A stretch of 64,000 nucleotides of DNA from PLanc-01 sp035342095 (GTDB lineage Bacteria > Planctomycetota > Phycisphaerae > Sedimentisphaerales > Anaerobacaceae). Below the pieces are notes generated by a model. That model did not search any database. It worked only from the letters and a program-made list of their open reading frames with translations, and was not told the origin of the DNA. The DNA is taken from assembly GCA_035342095.1 (NCBI GenBank), contig DAOQWL010000003.1, forward strand, positions 1 through 64,000. Direction: 5' to 3'. Shown piece after piece: positions 1 through 9,000 of this stretch (positions within the stretch are counted from its first letter, which is position 1; each line of letters begins with the position of its first letter). The translations under genes were made by a program, and so were the position numbers.

Positions 1-10
1 CCCGACACCG

Positions 11-43
11 GCCGCGAAGCGGCTGAGCGACTCAGGATGACAG
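11..43. repeat. Half copy of CATCCTGA/TCAGGATG intergenic repeat
   Basis: The 13-base word CTCAGGATGACAG at 31-43, preceded by a GC-rich GCCGCGAAGCGGCTGAG stretch, matches the right end of the inverted repeat at 59999-60102. The left end would lie outside the window. The remainder of 44-196 shows no gene. Confidence 0.4.
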
Positions 44-196
44 AGCCAAGGCGATACCCCAGCTTCAGCAGACTGCTGCTGTACCGGAAACATCAGTCAC
101 ACCTCGCGAAACGGGGTTTCACACGCTGGCAGGCGGACGGCCGATCTGTTATGCTGACGGACCTGTTGTGAAGGGTTCGTGCCAGGAGGACTACGG

Positions 197-2620
197 ATGA
201 CTCTGTATCGCGTGTGGGGGGTCGCAGGGATTGTCGTGATTGCGGTTGCAGTTGCGTCATTGAAGGCGGACCAGCCGCAGTCGGATCTGAGACTCTGGTA
301 TGACAGCCCGGCGACCGAATGGACGCAGGCCCTGCCGATCGGGAACGGCCGACTCGGCGCCATGGTCTTCGGCGGCCCTGCCGAGGACCGCTACCAGCTC
401 AATGAGGACACGCTCTGGGCCGGCCAACCTCGGGACTATGCCCACGACGGCGCCGCCCGGTACCTGCCGCAAATCCGCCAACTGCTCTTCGAGGGCAAGC
501 AGAAGGAGGCGCAGGACCTGGCGATGGAGCACTTCATGTCCATCCCGCTGGGCCAGATGCCTTATCAGCCGTTCGGAGATCTGCGACTGACCTTTCCAGG
601 CCACGAGCAGGTCGAGGGCTACCGACGGGAACTCGACCTCGACACCGCCATCGCGACGACGACCTACCGCGCCCACGGCATAACCTACACCCGCCAGGCA
701 TTCGCGAGTTGGCCGGACCAGGTGATCGTCGTACGGATCGAGAGCGATCGGCATGGCGCAGTGACCTTCGCTGCGACACTGAGCAGTCCGAATCAGGATG
801 TGCAGATCCAGGCGACGGACGCGCAAACACTGGCCATCCGAGGACGGGCGCGCGACTGCAAGGCCCGCGGCGACTTCGGGATCGTCCCGGGCACGGTGCG
901 ATTCGAGGGCCGCTGTCGCGTGCTCCTCGACGGGGGCAAGGCTGCCGTCAATGACAATCAGATCACCGTCGAAGAGGCCGACGCCGTGACCCTGATGCTG
1001 GCTCTGGCCACGACCGTCAAGAGCTACAACGACCTCTCCGCCAACCCTGGCGTCACGTGCAGCGAAGTGCTCGCGAAGGTCGCGAACAAGAAGCCTCGCG
1101 AAGTGCGTGACGCCCATGTGGCGGATCATCGAGCCCTGTTCCGGCGGGTGTCGCTCAACCTCGGTCCGGCGACGGAGCCGAACCTCCCGACCGACCAACG
1201 GGTGCTGAGATCCGGACAGCAGGAAGATCCGCAATTGGCGGCTCTGTTCTTCCAGTACGGCCGGTACTTGATGATCGCCAGCTCCCGTCCCGGCGGTCAG
1301 CCCGCCAACCTGCAAGGACTCTGGAACGAGAGCGTCAGCCCGCCGTGGGACAGCAAGTACACAGTCAATATCAACACCGAGATGAACTACTGGCTCACCG
1401 AGCCGACCAATTTGAGCGAGTGCGGCGGGCCTCTGTTCGACGCCCTGGCCGATCTCGGCCAAACCGGTCGCTCCGTTGCCCAGAAGCACTACAATGCCCC
1501 CGGCTGGGTCCTGCACCACAACTTCGACCTGTGGCGCGGCGCCGCACCGATCAATGCCTCCAACCACGGCATCTGGCCCACCGGCGGCGCCTGGCTCTGC
1601 CAGCACCTCTGGTGGCACTACCTCTATACAGGCGACAAGACCTTCCTGCGTGAGCGGGCTTATCCGCTGATGAAGGGCGCCGCCGAGTTCTTCACGGCCT
1701 ATCTCATTGAGGACCCGCGAAGCGACAAGCACTGGCTCATCAGCGGTCCGAGCAACAGTCCCGAGCTGGGCGGCCTGGTCATGGGTCCGACGATGGACCA
1801 CCAGATCGTCCGCGACCTGTTCGCCAGCACCGCCCAGGCGGCGCGCGTGCTGGGCATCGACGCAGACTTCGCGGACAAGGTCGACTCGATGCGAAGCCGG
1901 ATCGCGCCGAACCAGATCGGCAAGCATGGCCAGCTTCAGGAATGGCTCGAAGACAAGGACGACCCGAAGAACGACCACCGGCACGTCTCCCACCTGTGGG
2001 GCTTGTTCCCCGGCGAGGAGATCACGCCGGAGACGCCGGAGCTGTTCCAGGCCGCTAAACAATCACTTGTCTTCCGCGGCGACGGCGGCACCGGCTGGAG
2101 CCGCGCCTGGAAGATCAATTTCTGGGCCCGCCTCCTAGACGGCAACCACGCCCATCTGATGCTCAAGAATCTCTTGACGCTGACGTGTTCCCCGCTGACG
2201 ACGTACAAAGGCGGCGGCGTCTATCCCAACCTCTTCGACGCCCACCCGCCCTTCCAGATCGACGGCAACTTCGGCGCCACCAGCGGCATCACGGAGATGC
2301 TGATGCAGAGCCATCGCCGAGACAGTCACGGCCGGTACGTCATCGACCTGCTGCCCGCCCTGCCGGACGCCTGGTCTGGTGGTTCCGTCAAGGGTCTGCG
2401 GACTCGCGGCGGGTTCGAAGTGGACATCGCGTGGAAGGACGGGCGGTTGACCGCCGCGACGATCCAGTCTCGACTGGGCGGGGACTGTCGGGTCCGTACG
2501 CACGACCCCGTGGGTGTGCAGGTGGGTGGCCGGAGCATCCGCCCGTCGCACCCTGTGAGGAATCTCGTTGAGTTCGAGACAAACCCCGGCGTGACGTATA
2601 CCCTCATGCCAGCAGAATGA
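197..2620 (+). CDS. Secreted glycoside hydrolase family 95 (alpha-L-fucosidase type)
   Basis: This 807-residue protein has the GH95 length and hallmarks. A signal peptide of about 24 residues leads into LWYDSPATEWTQALPIGNG, the typical start of the N-terminal beta domain. Later come INTEMNYW with the two Asn residues that assist the general base, SGPSNSPE with the likely acid Glu, and HPPFQIDGNFG with the conserved Asp. GH95 enzymes are inverting alpha-1,2-L-fucosidases or alpha-galactosidases; which sugar is cut here cannot be told. The ATG at 197 is chosen because AGGAGG at 184-189 stands 7 bases before it; the upstream GTG at 179 lies before that Shine-Dalgarno site. A second GH95 gene starts 24 bases after the stop, so the two are probably co-transcribed. 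Confidence 0.93.
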   Translation: MTLYRVWGVAGIVVIAVAVASLKADQPQSDLRLWYDSPATEWTQALPIGNGRLGAMVFGGPAEDRYQLNEDTLWAGQPRDYAHDGAARYLPQIRQLLFEGKQKEAQDLAMEHFMSIPLGQMPYQPFGDLRLTFPGHEQVEGYRRELDLDTAIATTTYRAHGITYTRQAFASWPDQVIVVRIESDRHGAVTFAATLSSPNQDVQIQATDAQTLAIRGRARDCKARGDFGIVPGTVRFEGRCRVLLDGGKAAVNDNQITVEEADAVTLMLALATTVKSYNDLSANPGVTCSEVLAKVANKKPREVRDAHVADHRALFRRVSLNLGPATEPNLPTDQRVLRSGQQEDPQLAALFFQYGRYLMIASSRPGGQPANLQGLWNESVSPPWDSKYTVNINTEMNYWLTEPTNLSECGGPLFDALADLGQTGRSVAQKHYNAPGWVLHHNFDLWRGAAPINASNHGIWPTGGAWLCQHLWWHYLYTGDKTFLRERAYPLMKGAAEFFTAYLIEDPRSDKHWLISGPSNSPELGGLVMGPTMDHQIVRDLFASTAQAARVLGIDADFADKVDSMRSRIAPNQIGKHGQLQEWLEDKDDPKNDHRHVSHLWGLFPGEEITPETPELFQAAKQSLVFRGDGGTGWSRAWKINFWARLLDGNHAHLMLKNLLTLTCSPLTTYKGGGVYPNLFDAHPPFQIDGNFGATSGITEMLMQSHRRDSHGRYVIDLLPALPDAWSGGSVKGLRTRGGFEVDIAWKDGRLTAATIQSRLGGDCRVRTHDPVGVQVGGRSIRPSHPVRNLVEFETNPGVTYTLMPAE

Positions 2621-2644
2621 AACCCTCTTTGAAAGGGAATATGC

Positions 2645-5035
2645 ATGAAATCTCAGAAACGATATGCGTGGTCTCTGTGTGCCGCCGCGATGATCCTGAT
2701 TGGCGCGGACTTCGCTTCAGCGGACGATAACAGCCCCTGGGCAAGCCTCAAGCTCTGGTACCGTCAACCCGCCAAGGAGTGGACCGAGGCACTGCCGGTG
2801 GGCAACGGCCGGCTCGGAGCCATGGTCTTCGGCGGCATCGAGAAAGATCGGCTCCAGTTGAATGAGGTGAGCCTGTGGTCGGGCAGTCCCCAGGATGCGG
2901 ACAATCCCGAGGCCCTGGGCGCAATGCGGGAGATTCGCCAACTGATCTTCGACGGCAAGTACGTCCAGGCCAATGCCCTGGCGAACAAGACATTGATCTG
3001 CAAAGGCAGAGGATCGGGCAGCGGCGCAGGCGCGAAGTGCCCCTACGGCTGCTACCAGACGCTCGGCGATCTGTCGTTGGCTTTCGAGGGCCTGGCGGGC
3101 GCAACAGACTACCGTCGTGAGCTGAGCCTCGACACCGCAATCGCCACAGTCACGTTTCGCCAAGGCGACGCGACGTTCACCAGAGAGGCCTTTTCCAGTG
3201 CCGCCGATCAGGTCCTGGTCGTACGTCTGACGTGCGACAAGCCCGGACGGATCACCTTCACGGCCCAGTTGTCCCGGCCGGAGCGATTCACCACCGTCGC
3301 CGACGGACCCGACGCCTTGACGATGGCGGGACAGATGGACGATGGTCTTAACGGGACCAGCGGTATCCAGTACGTCGCCCGCCTGCGTGCGACAGCCGAG
3401 GGCGGTAAGACGAGCACGACCGGCAACAGCCTCCGGATCGAGGGGGCCGGCGCCGTCACGCTGCTGCTGGCCGCCGGGACCGATTACAGACTCGAGCCGC
3501 CCGACTATCGCGGCGACGATCCGCAAAGGACCACCGCCGCACAGCTTGCCCAGGCCGCAGCGAAGTCCTTCCAGGACCTGCGATACAGGCACGTCGCAGA
3601 CCATCAGAGGCTATTTCGACGCGTCAGTCTCGACCTGGGCGGCGGCGCAGCCGTCGCGCAACTACCGACGGACGAACGAATCCTGGCTGTGCGCGGCGGC
3701 GGCGAGGACGCGGACCTGATCGCCTTGTACTTCCAGTTCGGACGGTACCTGCTCATCGGCAGCTCGCGTCCGGGCAACCTGCCTGCGAACCTGCAGGGCA
3801 TCTGGGCCGACGGCGTTCAGACGCCCTGGAACGCGGACTACCACACGAACATCAACGTGCAGATGAACTACTGGCCCGCGGAGGTCTGCAACTTGTCGGA
3901 ATGTCACAAGCCGTTGTTCGATCTGATCGACTCGCTCCGTCCCAGCGGCCGCAAGACCGCCAAGATCCACTACGGCGCCGACGGCTGGACGGTCCACACG
4001 ATCACGAATGTCTTCGGGTACACTTCGCCGGGCGAGTCGCCGGGCTGGGGACTGTTCCCCGCCGCGGGCGCGTGGCTCTGCCAGCACCTGTGGGAGCATT
4101 ACGCGTTCACAAACGACAGGCAATTCCTCGTCTGGGCCTGGCCTATCCTGGCGGAGTCGGCTGAGTTCCATCTCGACTTCCTCACGGAAGACCCCAAGAC
4201 CGGCAAGCTCGTCAGCGGCCCGGTGAACTCGCCCGAGAACGCCTTCATCACCCCCGACGGCCAGCGTGCGTCGCTGTGCATGGGACCTGCGATGGATCAG
4301 CAGATCACCTGGGACCTGTTCACGAACGTCCTGGAAGCTGCGAAGATCCTGGGCATCGACGATGAATTCGTCGGACGAGTCCGCACCGCCCGCGAGCGGC
4401 TGCTCGGGCCGCAGATCGGCTCGGACGGCCGGCTCCTCGAATGGTCGCAGGAATTCAGAGAGGCGGAACCGGGGCACCGTCACACTTCGCACCTGTTCGC
4501 CCTGCACCCGGGTCGACAGATCACAGTGACCGGGACGCCGGAACTGGCCGCAGCCGCCAGGAAGTCTCTGGAATTCCGGCTCGCCCATGGCGGCGGCCAT
4601 ACCGGCTGGAGTCGCGCCTGGATCATCAACTTCTGGGCCCGTCTGCGCGATGCCCAGAAAGCCCATGAGAACGTCGCGGCGCTGCTGGCCAAGTCCACGC
4701 TCCCGAATCTGTTCGACACCCACCCGCCCTTCCAGATCGACGGGAACTTCGGCGGCACGGCAGGGATTGCGGAGATGCTCCTGCAAAGCCCCGCAGGCGA
4801 AATCCACCTGCTGCCCGCCCTGCCGAGCGCATGGCCCAGCGGCCACGTCCAAGGGCTGCGCGCACGAGGCGGCTTCGGGGTGGACATCGCCTGGCGGGAC
4901 GGCAGGCTCACCGAGGCCACGATCCGCGGCATGCGGGACGGGCCCGCGGTCATACGTTGCGGAGACAAGACGACACAAATCGACGTCAAGAAGGGGCAGA
5001 CGGTTCGTCTGGACGCACAGCTCAGCCCGAGTTGA
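2645..5035 (+). CDS. Secreted glycoside hydrolase family 95, second paralogue
   Basis: This is a 796-residue GH95 protein with a signal peptide ending near ADFASA. It carries LWYRQPAKEWTEALPVGNG, then NINVQMNYW, SGPVNSPEN and HPPFQIDGNFGG, so all catalytic positions seen in the upstream copy are kept. It differs by an insert around residues 115-135 rich in Gly, Ser and Cys (KGRGSGSGAGAKCPYGC) and in the loop that follows the MNYW motif. The divergence suggests two enzymes with different linkage or substrate preference rather than a recent duplication. The 24-base spacer contains GAAAGG close to the ATG, consistent with one transcript. Export to the periplasm or cell surface is inferred from the signal peptide. 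Confidence 0.93.
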   Translation: MKSQKRYAWSLCAAAMILIGADFASADDNSPWASLKLWYRQPAKEWTEALPVGNGRLGAMVFGGIEKDRLQLNEVSLWSGSPQDADNPEALGAMREIRQLIFDGKYVQANALANKTLICKGRGSGSGAGAKCPYGCYQTLGDLSLAFEGLAGATDYRRELSLDTAIATVTFRQGDATFTREAFSSAADQVLVVRLTCDKPGRITFTAQLSRPERFTTVADGPDALTMAGQMDDGLNGTSGIQYVARLRATAEGGKTSTTGNSLRIEGAGAVTLLLAAGTDYRLEPPDYRGDDPQRTTAAQLAQAAAKSFQDLRYRHVADHQRLFRRVSLDLGGGAAVAQLPTDERILAVRGGGEDADLIALYFQFGRYLLIGSSRPGNLPANLQGIWADGVQTPWNADYHTNINVQMNYWPAEVCNLSECHKPLFDLIDSLRPSGRKTAKIHYGADGWTVHTITNVFGYTSPGESPGWGLFPAAGAWLCQHLWEHYAFTNDRQFLVWAWPILAESAEFHLDFLTEDPKTGKLVSGPVNSPENAFITPDGQRASLCMGPAMDQQITWDLFTNVLEAAKILGIDDEFVGRVRTARERLLGPQIGSDGRLLEWSQEFREAEPGHRHTSHLFALHPGRQITVTGTPELAAAARKSLEFRLAHGGGHTGWSRAWIINFWARLRDAQKAHENVAALLAKSTLPNLFDTHPPFQIDGNFGGTAGIAEMLLQSPAGEIHLLPALPSAWPSGHVQGLRARGGFGVDIAWRDGRLTEATIRGMRDGPAVIRCGDKTTQIDVKKGQTVRLDAQLSPS

Positions 5036-5283
5036 GCAAAAAGCCTAAAGAACCGTTCGCTCGGGAATCGATAATATCTGTGACCCAAACCGAGTAAGTG
5101 TGAAACTGCACCCTTTGGTCAAGGTCGATAGTCTGCAGTTGCCCGAGGCAACGAAAGGAGGATTCGCACAACAAGGCGCCTGAGTACTTGGCCCGCTGCA
5201 CAGCGGCATCGCTGCGCCGGGCGGGGGAGGAGATGATGACAAGGGATTGTTGGACTTCATCTTCTTGAGGAAAGGACTGCCCC

Positions 5284-6039
5284 ATGAAAAGGACTTCACT
5301 CTGGCTGGCGATGCTGATTTTTGCTCCCGGCATCGTCGAGGCGGTGGACTACGTTCCGCCGCGATACCGCACCCATTACTCTCCTTACGCGTTCAGTTAC
5401 CGCAACTCCGGCATGGTCCCAGGCGGCCTGGACTACTCCTCGCAGGCCTTCAACTACCGGCATTCGGGCCTGGTGCTCGAGGGCGTGCGGTATACCCCCT
5501 ACCGCCTCCGCTACGGCCATTCCGGGCTGGTCATCGACTACTACGGGTACTGGTCGCCGTCTGAGCGTTGCGGTCCCGCGTATCACGATAGTTCCGTCCG
5601 TGTCCCCGTGCCGTGCGCTCCTGGGGCCAGCCCCCGGGTATGTGCGGCCGAGAGCCGGAGACCCAGCGAGATCGAAACGATCCGACGCTGCCTTCAGGCC
5701 AGGGGCCACGACGACGTGAACATCAACCAAGTCCTGATGATCGACAGCAAGCTCGTGAGCGCGGATTTCTTCCTGAAAGACCGCAACCTCATCATCAAGT
5801 ACTGGAATCCCAGCGAGATCGAATCGCTGAAGACGCAGCAGAAATACAAGCAGACCGGCTACGAGAAGTACCGGGAGAGATGGATGGAGGTGGCCGCCCA
5901 ACACGAACAGAACGGCGGCCGAATCCACTACGTGGAAGCCTCCGGCGCCGAGGCAATCGTCGCAGCTCTCGACTCCTGCGACGAGTTGAACGCTAGTCCC
6001 GAGGAGACGGATCACGCAGTTCTGTACGCCAGGGACTGA
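5284..6039 (+). CDS. Secreted protein with three 19-residue YRxSG repeats, unknown function
   Basis: The 251-residue product begins with a clean signal peptide (MKRTSLWLAMLIFAPGIVEA). Residues about 33-90 form three near-identical units of about 19 residues, each built like YSPYAFSYRNSGMVPGGL, rich in Tyr, Gly and Ser. The C-terminal half (about 115-250) is a different, globular-looking domain containing DDVNINQVLMIDSKLVSADFF and IIKYWNPSEIESL, which I do not recognise. A strong ribosome site (GAGGAAAGG) precedes the ATG. The repeat type feels familiar from Phycisphaerae secreted proteins, but no function is known to me. It stands alone, convergent with the large CotH gene. Confidence 0.8.
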   Translation: MKRTSLWLAMLIFAPGIVEAVDYVPPRYRTHYSPYAFSYRNSGMVPGGLDYSSQAFNYRHSGLVLEGVRYTPYRLRYGHSGLVIDYYGYWSPSERCGPAYHDSSVRVPVPCAPGASPRVCAAESRRPSEIETIRRCLQARGHDDVNINQVLMIDSKLVSADFFLKDRNLIIKYWNPSEIESLKTQQKYKQTGYEKYRERWMEVAAQHEQNGGRIHYVEASGAEAIVAALDSCDELNASPEETDHAVLYARD

Positions 6040-6095
6040 CAGGGTCTTGTCGTGTCCCGAGTCGCAACCGAATGGCTTGGCCTCTTCGGCTGCGC

Positions 6096-9000
6096 TCAGG
6101 GTCTGCCTGGGCTGGGCTGCAATGCCTGCCAGTTCGCCGGATCGTTCCACGTCACAGGCTTGGCTCGGGGGTCCCTGATCGTCAGGGATTCGCCATGGCC
6201 GTCCGTGGAGGGATACCACGTGTCGGCATAGCGGAACCGCAGGATCGCCGCATCGAAGGGCGCGGCCAGTTTCAAGACCAGTTCCTCTCCCCCGTCGTTC
6301 AAACGCCCTGAGTACTGGCCCGCCACGGGAATGGCCGTCCCATAGTGAGACCGGAACGCCCCCAGATCGGCCGCCACAACGGTGCACTCGCCTGGAGCCA
6401 GCGACATCGACGGGAAGCGGAAGTCGATCCCCGATGTGAACCGCACGCCCGTCAAGTCAAGGGGTTCCGTCGTGACATTCAGCAGTTCAACGTAGTCCAG
6501 CGCATCGCCCTGGGGGGCGTTGTACATCAATTCAGTCACCCGAAGGCTGTCCAGCAGGACCAGAGCATCAAGGTACGGATACTCCTCGTCGGCGGTCGCG
6601 GTGCTCTCGCCTTCCAGGAGAGCCGTGATAAGGAAATCGCTGCTGGCGGTCGAGTTGTTCATCGCCTGGATCGCGAGCAGGTTGCCGCCCGCGCGGAGCA
6701 GGTCCACGTGATCGGAGAGATCGTAGATTCCATCGAACCCCGTGCCGCTTGATTCATGACTGGCGGTCGCCTGCGAATCCCATTGGAGCGTCTCCTGGGC
6801 ATTGGCCCGAGCCGCTTCCTCGCCGTTGAGGTACGCCACGAAACCGTCGTCGTATCGAACGCTGAGATACAATCCGCTGAGAGCCTCCAGCCGGTCGCTA
6901 TCGACGACAAACGGAATGCGAACATAGCACGTCGTGTATTGTCCATACATGACCTTCTCGACGTCCAGGCCGATCAGATCCTCATACCCTGTGCCGCGTT
7001 CGTACCCGACCCCCCCAGGGGCCCCTGAAACGCTCAGCCAGGCCGAGTCATCGAAGTCCAGCCGGGACTTCCAGTCGTCTGCGATCTGATCCGCCGACGT
7101 CGGAACGATGGCGCGTTTGGCCGCATCTTCGGGGACCAGGTCAAACCTCGTGACGGTGTCTTCAGGCCGTGCAAGACTCGGCAATCCGGGCGTCGGGAGA
7201 ACGAAATACTCGAACCGCCAGGTCCCATCAGGCAGCCTGCCTTGCGAGACATCAGTTGTTTGCGGAAAGAAGACGACCGCGTCGACCGGCGCGTACGAAG
7301 CATCGTACAAGGCGATCAGATCGCCATCGGAGGAGAGCTTGAACCCGAGGTGGCCCGGATCGGTCTCGTCATCCGCCACAAAGACCGCGTATCCCTGGGC
7401 GCCGATGAAGCTCAGGGGCCTGAGCCGATACGGGCAAGGATCGACGGAAGACAAGTCCGTCAGGTAGAACTCCCCGATGGCAACCGGCAGCGGGTCCGGA
7501 TTGTACAACTCGACGAAATCCGATTTGAAGAGAACTCTCTCGCTGGCGAGCCACTCGTTGATCCGGATCGCAGCAGGGTTGCCGAGCGGTTGCCAGACAT
7601 TGGCCCGACCCGGCGTCGGAACCGTCAATCGCCATGCGCCGTCGGGCCCGATGCGGCCGACGGACAAATCGGGGATCTGCGAGCCGAATTCGACCGAATC
7701 GATCAGTGCGCCGGTCGCGTCATACAGGTAGAGGCCCTCGCCCTCCGCGTCGAGCCCGAAGCCCAAATCGCTCGCGGACGCCGCCAGGCCGTCGTCCGCA
7801 GTCAGGACCAGGTACTCGCCGGGGTTCAGTATCGTGCCCGGAGGAAAGACGAACCTTGCCGGCTCCTGCGGATCGTCGCTGAGACCCATGCCGGACAGGC
7901 TGATCGTCTCTGAACCCTGATTGTACAACTCGACAAGATCGGGGAAAGCCCCATCCCTGGCAACGGCAGACTCATTGTTCGCCAAAATCTCATTGATGAC
8001 CAACGGCCCGGAGACCGCCGTCGTCACAGATGAATCGCCGCCGCCCACATTGAGATCGTTGGCATCGTCCTGCGGGCCAATCTGGACGAGCACAGCCGCA
8101 CTGCGATTCGCCGCGAACCGCTTGATGTTGTTGAGCACCTGTTCAGGCGTCCAACCGCCGAGCACGTGGTCCACGAGCGGATCGAACCGTTCGGGCGAGA
8201 AGACCGTGTCGATCAGATCGGCCAGTTCGCCGCAGTAGAGGGCGACGATTTCGGGATGACTGAACAGCCGCTTCAACCCGTCGACGCCGTTGCGTCCGGG
8301 CGTTCCCTCGACGATGGACAGCACGGTCAGGTCCATGCTCCCATGGGCGTTCCCCTGGTCCAGGATGGTGTCCAGGTCGTGCGGGATCAGCATGAAGCGA
8401 CGGTCCTCGACGCCGCGATACAGATAGTAGTCGTCTCCGATGCCCATGTTCAGCCCGGTCTCGTAGTTCAGCAGGAGCGAATCAATTGCGATGTATCGCA
8501 ACCACTGCCGGAGATGGATGACTTCTTCGACCTCCTGCAGATACGTGGCCTCCGGTGCGTTGTTGAGCACGTCCACCATGTGGATCAGGTCCGACCAGTC
8601 GTCCTGTGCGACGTGGTTGGCCTTGAAGTAGCGGTTCCGGTACACATTCGGATCGGAGCCTTCATAACGCAACTCCGCCTCGGCCGCCCCCGAATCGAGG
8701 CGAAAACACGAGTACAGATTGCCGTCGGGATCGTCGCGAAAGTGCTTCTTGGCGAAATCGTCATCGAACGCGTCCAGGCGTGCGTACACGCCGTACATGG
8801 GGCTGGCCGAAGAGGCCAGATCGGCGCCGTTGATCCGCAGCTCCGCAGGCACAGCGCCGGCAGCCGCGATACCCGCCAGGCGAAAGATCACGCTGCCGAG
8901 GATCTGCGCGTGCGTATACCGGCAGTTGAAATTGACCGCGCTGCGGTCCTTCCAGAGACCATCGCGAGAAAACGACACGTGGAAGTTGTTGGGGGGCCCG

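Noticed and set aside
257..2062. 601-codon open frame antisense to the first GH95 gene
   Set aside because: Shadow of a high-GC gene; no family similarity, no ribosome site, and the sense strand encodes a clear enzyme.
3662..4978. 438-codon open frame antisense to the second GH95 gene
   Set aside because: Same kind of shadow, with composition typical of reversed coding DNA.
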